The notes under the pieces: generated by a model
The model's input: the letters and a program-made list of their open reading frames with translations, nothing else
What the model was told of the DNA's origin: nothing
Databases searched by the model: none
In this document: positions 1 through 8,843 of the stretch, in pieces
Layout of the letters: every line of letters starts with the position of its first letter
How positions within the stretch are numbered: position 1 is the first letter of the stretch
Made by a program: the position numbers and the translations under genes
NCBI GenBank assembly: GCA_016278615.1
Contig: JADQBM010000010.1
Location: forward strand, 1-64,000
Direction of reading: 5' to 3'
Length of the DNA: 64,000 nt
From: Clostridia bacterium
GTDB taxonomy: Bacteria > Bacillota > Clostridia > Peptostreptococcales > JAAYPU01

Positions 1-119
1 TTTCGGACAGCCGCAAGGGCTGTCCCTACAGCTTTCGGGCAGGTGCGAGACCAGCCCCTACAAATTTATTTTTAAACTTTAAACTTATACTTAAACTTAC
101 ACTTACACTTAAACTTACC
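1..119. repeat. Intergenic palindromes plus hexamer array
   Basis: Two short palindromes each end in CCCTACA or CCCCTACA: GGACAGCC...GGCTGTCC at about 5-31, and a gggcagg/ccagcccc unit at about 36-62. They are followed by about 50 bases of degenerate six-base units (cttaaa, cttaca, ctta). The same two classes of repeat recur elsewhere in the window, at about 20.1, 45-46 and 48.2 kb. There is no ORF. The array lies just downstream of the minus-strand udk gene. Confidence 0.7.
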
Positions 120-130
120 GCCTTTAATCC

Positions 131-748
131 TTATGCCTTTAATAATGTACTTATTTTATCTTGTAGCATTGAAAGAGCAACCATATTGAAGCCACCTTCG
201 GGTATAATGATGTCTGCATTCTTTTTGCTCGGTTCCACAAATTCTTCATGCATGAGCTTTACCGTGGTTAAATATTGATTAATCACAGATTCCATGCTTC
301 TGCCTCTTTCTTGTACGTCTCGCAAAATTCTTCTAATAAGCCTTACATCTGCATCCGTATCTACAAAAACTTTAATGTCAAACATCCCTGCAAGTTCCTT
401 GTTCTCAAAAATCAAAATTCCTTCAACAATAATGACCTTTGCCGATTCAACCGTAACGGTCTCTTTCATTCTTGTATGCTCAACAAAATTATATTCAGGT
501 CTTTGAATGGATCTGCCCTCTTTTAACGCCTTCAAATGCTCGATCATTAAGTCCGTATCAAAAGAGTGGGGGTGATCATAGTTTAGCTTTGCTCTTTCAG
601 CCAAGGGCAGATGAGCATTTGGTTTATAGTAATAATCATGACTCAATGTAATAATCTCATCACCAAAAACACCTTTAATATGATTAATAAGAGTCGTTTT
701 TCCTGATCCTGTGCCGCCTGCAATTCCAATTATGATATGTTTTTTCAT
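131..748 (-). CDS. udk: Uridine kinase
   Basis: Phosphorylates uridine and cytidine to UMP and CMP in cytoplasmic pyrimidine salvage. The Walker A loop GGTGSGKTT lies near the N-terminus, followed by the HDYYYKP segment and the RRILRDVQERGR segment typical of the uridine kinase/PRK family. Length (about 205 aa) matches Udk. The track starts at an upstream GTG, but the ATG two codons later (748) has a better-spaced GAGGTG and matches the usual MKKH-type start. It lies 15 bases downstream of deoD on the same strand, so the two probably form a nucleoside salvage operon. Confidence 0.93.
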   Translation of the reverse strand: MKKHIIIGIAGGTGSGKTTLINHIKGVFGDEIITLSHDYYYKPNAHLPLAERAKLNYDHPHSFDTDLMIEHLKALKEGRSIQRPEYNFVEHTRMKETVTVESAKVIIVEGILIFENKELAGMFDIKVFVDTDADVRLIRRILRDVQERGRSMESVINQYLTTVKLMHEEFVEPSKKNADIIIPEGGFNMVALSMLQDKISTLLKA

Positions 749-763
749 TCCCACACCTCGAAG

Positions 764-1465
764 TTAAGCTAATTCAAGAGCAATTTCCATCATATCCGTG
801 AATGTTTTCTCGCGTTCTTCAGAGGTGGTTACCTCATGGGTCACAAGGCTATCGCTTACAGTTAATAATGTCAAGGCATGAGCTCCCAATCTTGCCGCAT
901 TCATGTAAAGCGCTGCCGCTTCCATTTCAACAGCTAAGACTCCCATCTTCGCCCACTTTTTCCATGAGTCCAAGTTATCATCATAGAAAACATCGCTGGA
1001 CAATATATTTCCTGCTTTTATTTCTATACCCTTTTTATCAGCAATCTCTTTTGCCTTTACCAGCAATTCAAAACTGGCAGTAGCTGCAAAATCTCCTGGA
1101 AGTTCAAAATTATGTACATATCTTGAATTCGTAGAAGCACTTACCCCTAAAACAACATCGCGGATTTTTACATCTTCCTGAAGAGAACCACAAGAGCCGA
1201 TTCTTATGAGGTTTTTAACTCCGAATTCAGAAATCAGCTCGTGGGAATAGATTCCTATGGACGGCATCCCCATTCCCGAGCCTTGTACAGATACTTTTTT
1301 TCCTTTATAGGTTCCGGTATATCCTAACATGCCTCGTACTTGGTTATAACATACTGGGTTCTCCAAAAATTTTTCTGCAATAAACTTTGCTCTTAACGGG
1401 TCTCCTGGAAGCAACACCGTTTCTGCAATATCTCCTTTATTAGCACCTATATGTACGGTAGCCAT
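764..1465 (-). CDS. deoD: Purine-nucleoside phosphorylase, DeoD type
   Basis: Reversible phosphorolysis of purine (deoxy)nucleosides to free base and (deoxy)ribose-1-phosphate, in cytoplasmic purine salvage. The sequence has the DeoD hallmarks: N-terminal [19 protein letters not shown], the phosphate-binding GSGMGMPS, and the VEMEAAALY nucleoside-binding motif. The catalytic Asp is in TVSDSL. At 233 aa it is full length. A ggagagg Shine-Dalgarno precedes ATG 1465. It pairs with udk downstream; the radical SAM gene upstream is 31 bases away on the same strand and may be cotranscribed. Confidence 0.95.
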   Translation of the reverse strand: MATVHIGANKGDIAETVLLPGDPLRAKFIAEKFLENPVCYNQVRGMLGYTGTYKGKKVSVQGSGMGMPSIGIYSHELISEFGVKNLIRIGSCGSLQEDVKIRDVVLGVSASTNSRYVHNFELPGDFAATASFELLVKAKEIADKKGIEIKAGNILSSDVFYDDNLDSWKKWAKMGVLAVEMEAAALYMNAARLGAHALTLLTVSDSLVTHEVTTSEEREKTFTDMMEIALELA

Positions 1466-1496
1466 TTTTATCCTCTCCTTTTGGCAATTTATTTTT

Positions 1497-2627
1497 TCAG
1501 ATATACCGATTTAGTAATTCACCAAGCATATCTTCAAATTCTTCTTCTGTTTGATCATGGAGTATTTGATTCATGGGTTCTTTATCTTGCATAGAAAGTG
1601 CCATTAAATCTTCTTGAGTTCTTATTTTGCCCATTCGTCTCGCCAGTTGAAACAATTTTTTTTCTTTTAATGAGAGCATTTCAAACTTCCTAATTATTTG
1701 CAGCATTTTTTCTTTATCTTGTGGCAGTTTCCCATCTATACTTTCAATGAGATTCACAATATGGTCACTTTTTATTATGCTGTTTATTCCATCTAGCTTT
1801 GTTATTAATAATTTAATTTCTTCTAACTTTTCAATATCAGAACACTCTGAATACTGATTATTTACAATATTATACCATATTTCAGATTCTCTTTTCACTA
1901 CAAAAGTTCTTATTCGAATAAAATCTGGATTCACTTGATTTATAACATCTGCCGTTTCTTCTGCATTTTCTTTAGATAATTTTTTTCCTCCTAAACCCGG
2001 CATGAAATAAATCGATAACTCCATTTTTGCTGCTTTAACTTTTTTACCCGCTTCTATTTGCTGAAGTTTAGTAATGCCCTTATTGATTTGATTAAGTACT
2101 TCATCGGATCCCGATTCATATCCCGAATGAATCCTGTCAATTCCAGCCTGTTTGAGTAAAATGAGATCTTCTAAAGACAACCTTGAAAGTGTATCTGCTC
2201 TTGCATAGGTGGTGATTCTTTTAATCTCAGGAAACTTACTCTTAAGATATTCTAAAACTTCTGCCATTTTTTGGGGTTTCATTACAATGGAATTCGCATC
2301 TTGTAAAAAAACTGAAGGGTATTCGCTATTCATGAAATTATAAATCATATAGTAGCATTGTTGCTCCGGTTCACTTAAAGAACTCATTTGTTCTCTCACT
2401 TTTGCAATTTCAGGTTTCTCCCCTAAAGATAGAATCCTTTTTTTATAGTGATCCATGACATCAATTTCACTTTTTATCTCTTCAACGGTTCTTGTAGAAA
2501 ATTTTGTTCCTTTATATAAGGTGCAGAATTTACATTTATTCCATGGACAATTTCTTGTAACTCTTAATAAAAGACTGCCTGCTTCGCTGGGGGGTCTAAT
2601 AGGCCCCAGTTCAAAATTCATTTCCAT
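1497..2627 (-). CDS. Radical SAM protein with CX4CX2C cluster motif
   Basis: Radical SAM enzyme of unknown substrate. The N-terminal [20 protein letters not shown] leads into CPWNKCKFC, so the cysteine spacing is CX4CX2C rather than the canonical CX3CX2[12 protein letters not shown] segment (SAM-binding strand) and a PGLGGK glycine-rich segment follow. The last 100 residues are charged and helical. I recognise this as a conserved family usually annotated only as 'radical SAM protein'. The start at 2627 has GGAGGG about 7 bases upstream. It reads toward deoD and udk and diverges from the GntR operon. Confidence 0.85.
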   Translation of the reverse strand: MEMNFELGPIRPPSEAGSLLLRVTRNCPWNKCKFCTLYKGTKFSTRTVEEIKSEIDVMDHYKKRILSLGEKPEIAKVREQMSSLSEPEQQCYYMIYNFMNSEYPSVFLQDANSIVMKPQKMAEVLEYLKSKFPEIKRITTYARADTLSRLSLEDLILLKQAGIDRIHSGYESGSDEVLNQINKGITKLQQIEAGKKVKAAKMELSIYFMPGLGGKKLSKENAEETADVINQVNPDFIRIRTFVVKRESEIWYNIVNNQYSECSDIEKLEEIKLLITKLDGINSIIKSDHIVNLIESIDGKLPQDKEKMLQIIRKFEMLSLKEKKLFQLARRMGKIRTQEDLMALSMQDKEPMNQILHDQTEEEFEDMLGELLNRYI

Positions 2628-2712
2628 CTCAGGTCCCTCCTACTGTTTTATATTTCATTCTAATAACTATTATTATATCGACAATCTATAGATTAGTGAA
2701 TCTATTTATCTA

Positions 2713-2741
2713 TTGACACGCAAAACAAACTATTATATGTT
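2713..2741 (+). promoter_or_regulatory. SigmaA-type promoter of the GntR-ABC operon
   Basis: TTGACA at 2713-2718, a 17-base spacer, then TATGTT at 2736-2741. It sits about 64 bases before the GntR start codon. Confidence 0.6.
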
Positions 2742-2762
2742 ATAACTGTACTAATAGTTATA
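2741..2762 (+). promoter_or_regulatory. Probable GntR/YtrA operator palindrome
   Basis: The inverted repeat TATAACT-N8-AGTTATA begins at the -10 box, where a bound repressor would block transcription. YtrA-type GntR regulators usually repress their own ABC operon. That this regulator binds here is inference from position and symmetry. Confidence 0.5.
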
Positions 2763-2804
2763 GTACATGTAGTGTGCGTGCAGCTATTATGGAAGGAGGT
2801 TGCT

Positions 2805-3194
2805 ATGTTTCAATTAGATCTTAAAAATGGAAAGCCTATTTATGAACAAATCGTGGATAAATTCAAAGAATTTATTATTACCGGCGTTTTAAAACCGGAT
2901 GAAAAAATTCCTTCTGTACGGGATCTGGCTAAGCAATTAACCATAAACCCCAATACCATACAAAAAGCCTATCGGGAATTAGAATATCAGGGTTATGTTT
3001 ACTCAGTTCAAGGATTAGGTAGTTTCACTTCATCTCCTGACAAAATATTGGACACCAATAAAGTTGATCATCTCAAAGAGCAAATAAATAATAACATATG
3101 CGAATTGTTGTATATGGGCTTTGAACCTGACGAGATGGAAAAATACATCAAAAACATACTTTCATCGTGGAAAGGGGGAAGACAAAATGATTGA
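2805..3194 (+). CDS. GntR-family regulator, YtrA subfamily
   Basis: Transcriptional repressor. The N-terminal winged helix-turn-helix is clear (PIYEQIVDKFKEFIITGVLK, then KIPSVRDLAKQLTINPNTIQKAYRELE). The short tail of about 50 residues lacks the large effector domain, as in the YtrA group. ATG 2805 follows a strong ggaaggaggt; the track's GTG at 2772 is not needed. Its stop overlaps the ATPase start by 8 bases, so the two are translationally coupled. It most likely represses this ABC operon; the ligand is unknown. Confidence 0.9.
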   Translation: MFQLDLKNGKPIYEQIVDKFKEFIITGVLKPDEKIPSVRDLAKQLTINPNTIQKAYRELEYQGYVYSVQGLGSFTSSPDKILDTNKVDHLKEQINNNICELLYMGFEPDEMEKYIKNILSSWKGGRQND

Positions 3195-4086
3195 AGTAAA
3201 AAATTTATATAAATCCTTTAACGGTTATCCCGTTCTTACAGATTTAAACTTAACCGTACAAAAAGGATCAATCTATGGTCTCGTTGGTGCCAATGGAGCT
3301 GGTAAGACCACACTCATCAAACACATTGTTGGCGTTTTCAAGCAAGATAAGGGGGATATATTAATAAAGGGTTGCCCTATATTTGAAAATACTCTTATGA
3401 AATCAAATGTAGGTTACATATCGGACGATTTGTTTTTCTTTTCTATGTATAGTTTAAAAAACATGTCTCGCTTTTATAAAAAAGTCTATTTCAGTTGGAA
3501 TCAAGAACGGTATCAATTCATGCTTAATCTATTCAGATTAGATGAAAACAAGAGAATTAGCAAATTCTCTAAAGGAATGCAAAAACAGGCCGCACTGATT
3601 TTAACCATGTCCTGCATGCCTGAAGTCCTTGTTTTAGATGAACCCATTGATGGTCTTGATCCCTTAGTTAGAAAAAAAGTATGGAAAATGATTATAGAAG
3701 ATGTGTCTGAAAGAGAAATAAGCGTTTTGATTTCTTCCCATAACCTTAAAGAACTTGAAGGGATATGTGATTCAATTGGCATCCTAAATGGGGGTCGAAT
3801 GGTTATAGAAAGAGAACTGGATGAACTAAAATCTGATATATCCAAAATACAAGTCGCCTACAAAACGGAGTTTCCAGAAGAGCTTTTTGAAAAATTAGAT
3901 GTACTGCACCATGAAAAAAGGGGAAGCGTTGATCTTTTTATTGTTAAAGGAAACAGAAATGCCATTATAGAAATGCTTAAGAATCTTAATCCTTTGGTAT
4001 TAGACGTGTTGCCTCTTACCTTAGAAGAAATATTTATTTACGAATTAGGAGGTGATGGCCATGAAATCGAAGGCATCCTATTTTAA
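3187..4086 (+). CDS. ABC transporter ATP-binding protein
   Basis: ATPase subunit of an ABC-2 type exporter. Walker A is GANGAGKTT, the signature is FSKGMQKQ (a variant of LSGGQ, common in YtrB/bacteriocin-immunity type exporters), Walker B is VLVLDEP, and the H-loop is SSHN. About 70 C-terminal residues follow the ATPase core. The start is ATG 3187 behind ggggga; the track's 3121 start lies inside the GntR gene. It overlaps the permease gene by about 26 bases, completing a GntR-ATPase-permease operon. The substrate is unknown. Confidence 0.9.
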   Translation: MIEVKNLYKSFNGYPVLTDLNLTVQKGSIYGLVGANGAGKTTLIKHIVGVFKQDKGDILIKGCPIFENTLMKSNVGYISDDLFFFSMYSLKNMSRFYKKVYFSWNQERYQFMLNLFRLDENKRISKFSKGMQKQAALILTMSCMPEVLVLDEPIDGLDPLVRKKVWKMIIEDVSEREISVLISSHNLKELEGICDSIGILNGGRMVIERELDELKSDISKIQVAYKTEFPEELFEKLDVLHHEKRGSVDLFIVKGNRNAIIEMLKNLNPLVLDVLPLTLEEIFIYELGGDGHEIEGILF

Positions 4087-6085
4087 TTTAAACAAGAACG
4101 TCTTTATAGAAGATATGAGACGTTTTTGGGGAATATCTGCTTTATACTCCATAGTTTTGTTGTTTTCAAGTGTTTTCCCAATACTAATGACTTATAGTAC
4201 TTTATCTGAACATGGTTATTTTCTGATTAATAGAATACTAAACAATGGGAATTTCCTTCCCTTTTTATTTCTTACAACAGCTCCCCTTGCCGCTGCTGTG
4301 CTGATTTTCAGATATTTACAGAACAATAATTCCACAGCTGTAATCCATGCCTTTCCCTTTACAAGAAAAGAGCTGTTTGTAACCCATTGTATCTCTGGCA
4401 TCATTATAATTTCACTACCTGTGATTATTAACGGTTTGTTATTACTTTTAATTAAAAAGCCTGTCTATAGTACTGAACTTGTGCCTGTGGATATATTCAC
4501 CACAGCAGCCATATTAAAATGGGTAGGTCAAAGCCTGCTAATTGCTATTTCTGGCTTTTCAATAGCTGTGTTTGCAGGGATTATCAGCGGCACCTCTTTG
4601 CTACAAACCATATTCGGAGCTGGTTTTCTCTTTTTACTTCCTGCAATAGGAACTCTATTATTATTTTATTTTGATCATTTTTTCTTTGGATTTAATTCAG
4701 GTTGGAAAATGAGCCAACTTGTTATCAATTTGTCACCAATTACTTCGATTCTTGACCATAATGATGCTCAGTTTTCTTCAGGTTTTATTATTTTGTATAT
4801 TCTCTTAACCATTATTTTGCTGGCTGCATCTTACATACTTTATATGTTTCGAAAATTGGAACGGTCAACAGATTCAATTGCTTTTGACTTTTTGAAACCC
4901 CTGTTTAAATACAGTGTTTCGTTTTGCGGCATGACGGTTTTGGGCATATATTTCATAGGATTAAGTGAAAATAGAATTTTTGGCATGTATTTAGGTTTTA
5001 TAGTAGGTTCTCTCATTGCTTATATCATCGCTGAAATGGTTGTGGAAAAAACCATATGGGTTTTTAAACACTTGAAAGGCTATTTGTTTTTTCTTATCAT
5101 CGCGGCACTTTTTGTTACACTTATTCAAACAGATATAACCGGCTATGAAAGAAGACTTCCGGTATTTGATAAAATAGAGAGTGTGTATTATGGCAATTTC
5201 CCTTCAGATGATAGAGAATTTCATACGCTTATGAGCGAAGACAACATCGAATCTTCGCTTGAATTTCACCAAACTATTGTAGATAATAGAAAATGGTTAG
5301 AAAGAGATCCCAGTAGCGAAACCTACAATATTACATTGAATTATCTCATGAAGGATGGAAAAGTTTTTACAAGACAATACACTTTACCCTACGAATTTTT
5401 CAAACATAATCCATATGTTAAAAAAGTTTATGAATCTGCCGAATATATCAAAGCAACAAATCCAATTTTCCATGTGCAAGAAAAGGATTTAAAAATTATA
5501 TCCTTAGATTCAGCACTGCTTCCTGATAAAAGCATACAGATCATTAATTCTTTTGAAATAAAAGAGTTTTGTGAAGTTTTAAAAAGAGATCTTTTAAATG
5601 AAAGTTTTGAAGACATGATGTCCAGAAAAGCACCCCTGGCAAGAATCGAGTTTTTCTGGAAAGATAATAATGAATTACAAGAGAAGTATTACTATGGACC
5701 TGCCCTGAAAAAATCCTATGCAAATACCCTGAATTGGCTTGAAGTCAAAGACTATTTAGATGATATTACAGTTTACCCTGAGGATATCAAATACATATCC
5801 ATCAAGAGAAACAGTGAAAATTCAACGACCTATCCTCAAGAAACAAGAAGTGCCTCAAACAACCTGATGATCCCTACTGCCACAACGGATTTAATGGTCG
5901 TTACCGATAAAGAGGCAATACAAACTATCCTTGATAATTATGAAAATCGCCACTATCACAATAGCGAAGGGTATTTACTCACAATAGGTTTGAATAATGG
6001 TAGTACAAATAACGGCTTTTTTCAAATCACTACTGCTCCACCCTTTATCATAAATTATTTTAACACACCGATGGTTTCGGATTAA
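4061..6085 (+). CDS. ABC-2 type permease with large C-terminal soluble domain
   Basis: Membrane subunit partnering the ATPase upstream. Residues 1 to about 350 hold around nine hydrophobic segments (for example SALYSIVLLFSSVFPIL and LYILLTIILLAASYILYMF). The remaining 320 residues are hydrophilic and probably extracytoplasmic, since they follow the last membrane segment (YLFFLIIAALFVTLI). Three in-frame starts cluster here; ATG 4061 has the best spacing from aggagg. The size and long exposed C-terminal domain resemble permeases of GntR-linked exporters in Firmicutes. The substrate is unknown, and I do not recognise the soluble domain. Confidence 0.82.
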   Translation: MKSKASYFNLNKNVFIEDMRRFWGISALYSIVLLFSSVFPILMTYSTLSEHGYFLINRILNNGNFLPFLFLTTAPLAAAVLIFRYLQNNNSTAVIHAFPFTRKELFVTHCISGIIIISLPVIINGLLLLLIKKPVYSTELVPVDIFTTAAILKWVGQSLLIAISGFSIAVFAGIISGTSLLQTIFGAGFLFLLPAIGTLLLFYFDHFFFGFNSGWKMSQLVINLSPITSILDHNDAQFSSGFIILYILLTIILLAASYILYMFRKLERSTDSIAFDFLKPLFKYSVSFCGMTVLGIYFIGLSENRIFGMYLGFIVGSLIAYIIAEMVVEKTIWVFKHLKGYLFFLIIAALFVTLIQTDITGYERRLPVFDKIESVYYGNFPSDDREFHTLMSEDNIESSLEFHQTIVDNRKWLERDPSSETYNITLNYLMKDGKVFTRQYTLPYEFFKHNPYVKKVYESAEYIKATNPIFHVQEKDLKIISLDSALLPDKSIQIINSFEIKEFCEVLKRDLLNESFEDMMSRKAPLARIEFFWKDNNELQEKYYYGPALKKSYANTLNWLEVKDYLDDITVYPEDIKYISIKRNSENSTTYPQETRSASNNLMIPTATTDLMVVTDKEAIQTILDNYENRHYHNSEGYLLTIGLNNGSTNNGFFQITTAPPFIINYFNTPMVSD

Positions 6086-6104
6086 TGATCCGAAACCATC
6101 TTTT
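6070..6104 (+). terminator. Intrinsic terminator of the GntR-ABC operon
   Basis: The 13-bp stem gatggtttcggat/atccgaaaccatc has a 5-base loop and is followed by tttta. The permease stop codon lies in the loop. Confidence 0.85.
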
Positions 6105-6126
6105 ATGCTTTTTCATGCCTAAATTA

Positions 6127-8622
6127 TTAGTACTTACCGAAACTATCATCATCAAGTAAAATGCTTATGTCCTCTCTTTTTTCCTTTATATTATTTGGTT
6201 CCTTTTTTGTTCCTGATATCCCTTTCGTATTATTTCCCTTTAATTGGAATTGTTGAATTAATGCTTTTAATATTTGTGCCTGCCCAGCCATTTCTTCACT
6301 GGCAGATGCACTTTCTTCTGATGTTGCTGTGTTGGTTTGGGTTACTTCAGATATCTGCTGTACCCCCGTATCAACCTCAGTTATTGCCGCGGCTTGTTCG
6401 TTAGAAACTTGGGCAATCATTCCTATAATTTCTTCGGTATCCGTAACACCTACAACAATCTTTTTCAGCGCTTCCGCCGTATCATTTGTGATTTCATATC
6501 CTTCATCTACTTTATTAATAGAACTATCGATTAACTCAGTTGTTTCTTTTGCTGCAGTTGCACTACGCGCTGCAAGATTTCGCACCTCCTCTGCTACAAC
6601 AGCAAAGCCTTTACCATGTTCCCCTGCTCTTGCTGCTTCTACTGCCGCATTTAGTGCCAGTATATTGGTTTGAAATGCGATGTCCTCTATAACTTTTATA
6701 ACACTTCCAATATTTTTTGAAGACATCTTTATCTCATCCATAGAAGTAAGCATTATTCTCATTTTTTCATTTCCTTTTTGAGCATCCTCTCTTGCCATTA
6801 TGGATAACTCATTGGCTTTATTTGCATTTGTAGCATTTCCTTTAATCTTATCTGCTATTTCAGCTATTGTTGCACTAATTTGTTCTACAGAGCTTGCCTG
6901 TTCTGACGCCCCTTGAGATAAACTCTGACTTGTGCTTGCCACCTGTTCTGCCCCAAATTCTACCTGCTCTGAAGCTGTATTGATCTCTAAAAGAATAGAA
7001 TTAAACTGCTCTAATATATAGTTGATAGAACTCTTTATTTTTACAAAGTCTCCCAGATACTCTCTTTCAATACCCTTAGTAAAGTTTTTTTCGGCCATTT
7101 CTGCAAGAATTTCGGTGAGTTCTTGGATATAAGATTTTATTTCATCCGTACTGGTTTTTAAGCTATTATTGATTTTATTAAAGCTCTCAGCAATTTCCTT
7201 TGTATCTTCATCTGCTTCTGCCACTTCTATTTCTATGTCTAGATGCCCTTTAGCCAATTCCGCTAAACTAGCAATCAATTTTTCTACTTCTTTTTGCTGA
7301 TAAGCTTCCTGCTTCTTAGCGGTTTCCATTCGAGTTTGTAAGGCCTGTGCCTGTTTTTCAGATTCTCTTTGAGCTTGCTTTATAATAGATAAATCTTGTA
7401 CAACTTCCATTGCGCCTACTATGTTTCCTTGCATATCTCGCATAGGAATACCTGTATAAGAAATCTCTAAATTCGCACCATTTGGATGGGCGTCTGTTTC
7501 GGCGGAGACATCTTTATTTTCCTTCATTGACTTAGCACATGCACATCTATCGGTACCACAATCCCCTGATTTAAATAAATCCGAACATCTTAAACCATTT
7601 ATTTCATCTTTGCTTTTATCCGTTAAAGATATGCCCGCTGCATTCATAAAGTTAACATTCAAATCCTTACTCAGCATCATAATGGGCATCGGAATGCTAT
7701 CAAAATGCTTAATAAAAATATCCATCACTGTATTAATCCCCTGAATGAGTTTTTTAAAATCCCCTTCAAAACGATCTGCATTTCCTCTTTTATTTAAATG
7801 CCCTTCAATAGTTGCATCTGTTAACATGTGTGCTTCTGTGACAAGTTTTTTTAAATTGGACACCACCACCCCAAAAGATTTTGCGGCTTGTCCCATTTCA
7901 TCTTTGGAGTCATAATCCACATGAATATCTGTATTCCCCAATGCCAGCTTGTCCGCAGCATTTCTTAAATCCATGATGGGGCGGCTGATGATTCTGCTTA
8001 TATAAAAACCTACCCCCAGAGCCATAACAACGGCCAAACCAATAGCCATGCCCATGAAGATAAGTATTCTTTGAGCCTTGGATGCATTTATATCCGATGC
8101 CATTTTTGCTTCAGACACTTTCAGTTCAAGCATCCCATTAACATAGTTTTGTAATTGGACTGCTGACGCTGCTGCGTCTTTATTGAAAATCTCCAATGCA
8201 ACTTCATTATTTCCTGATTCAATATAAGAAATCCCTTCATTAATTTTATTGAAATAATCCTGAATTGCCATTTCATACTCTAAGAAAAGAGCTTTTTCTT
8301 CTTCGGAAATAAAGGAAGGCTTTAGCCTTTCTCCATCATCCTGTAATTCTTCTCTAACGCTTTGTATCTCAGATATAGATTTTTGTTGTTCATCTTCCTG
8401 TAGATTGACGAGCTTGTTCGTAGTTGCGCGTAGGGTAGCAATATTGGTTGTCATTTCTCCCAATTGCCCTAACGGAACCGTATTTTTGTCGTATAAATTC
8501 ATATTGCTTTGATTCAAATCTCGGATATTTGAAATCCCAATAAATCCTACAAATCCGATAAAGAGAATTGAAACAAGAAAACCTGAAATTATTTTCTGAG
8601 CGATTTTCATATTTTTAAACAT
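6127..8622 (-). CDS. Methyl-accepting chemotaxis protein with Cys-rich PAS domain
   Basis: Transmembrane chemoreceptor signalling to CheA/CheW. TM1 is at about residues 10-30 and a four-helix-bundle-like sensor at about 30-185. TM2 (about 188-210) leads into HAMP, then a PAS-like domain (about 295-415). A further HAMP-like region follows, then the signalling domain with the hairpin tip ([20 protein letters not shown]). The PAS region carries the cysteine cluster [18 protein letters not shown], which could bind metal or haem or sense redox (inference). A ggagg lies upstream of ATG 8622. It stands alone, without che genes nearby. Confidence 0.93.
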   Translation of the reverse strand: MFKNMKIAQKIISGFLVSILFIGFVGFIGISNIRDLNQSNMNLYDKNTVPLGQLGEMTTNIATLRATTNKLVNLQEDEQQKSISEIQSVREELQDDGERLKPSFISEEEKALFLEYEMAIQDYFNKINEGISYIESGNNEVALEIFNKDAAASAVQLQNYVNGMLELKVSEAKMASDINASKAQRILIFMGMAIGLAVVMALGVGFYISRIISRPIMDLRNAADKLALGNTDIHVDYDSKDEMGQAAKSFGVVVSNLKKLVTEAHMLTDATIEGHLNKRGNADRFEGDFKKLIQGINTVMDIFIKHFDSIPMPIMMLSKDLNVNFMNAAGISLTDKSKDEINGLRCSDLFKSGDCGTDRCACAKSMKENKDVSAETDAHPNGANLEISYTGIPMRDMQGNIVGAMEVVQDLSIIKQAQRESEKQAQALQTRMETAKKQEAYQQKEVEKLIASLAELAKGHLDIEIEVAEADEDTKEIAESFNKINNSLKTSTDEIKSYIQELTEILAEMAEKNFTKGIEREYLGDFVKIKSSINYILEQFNSILLEINTASEQVEFGAEQVASTSQSLSQGASEQASSVEQISATIAEIADKIKGNATNANKANELSIMAREDAQKGNEKMRIMLTSMDEIKMSSKNIGSVIKVIEDIAFQTNILALNAAVEAARAGEHGKGFAVVAEEVRNLAARSATAAKETTELIDSSINKVDEGYEITNDTAEALKKIVVGVTDTEEIIGMIAQVSNEQAAAITEVDTGVQQISEVTQTNTATSEESASASEEMAGQAQILKALIQQFQLKGNNTKGISGTKKEPNNIKEKREDISILLDDDSFGKY

Positions 8623-8843
8623 TTTTATATAACCTCCATCATCTACAAAATCTATTTACTTTTTACCCCACAACTTGTGAATGAAACAGTTTCTCTTATT
8701 TATTTAATCTTTTCAGGTTATAAAAATTGAATATATGCTTTTCCAATGATATAGTTATATATGGAAATTCGACTTTTTTTAACATCAAAATCCCGAGAAA
8801 ACTGACATTTGTGCTTACGAATTTATATGGGGGTATATTAGCA

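Noticed and set aside
3121-3186. Extended N-terminus of the ABC ATPase in the track
   Set aside because: It lies inside the GntR gene; ATG 3187 has a good Shine-Dalgarno and the normal family start.
6195-6673. Three plus-strand ORFs inside the chemoreceptor
   Set aside because: Shadows of the Ala-rich signalling domain on the other strand.
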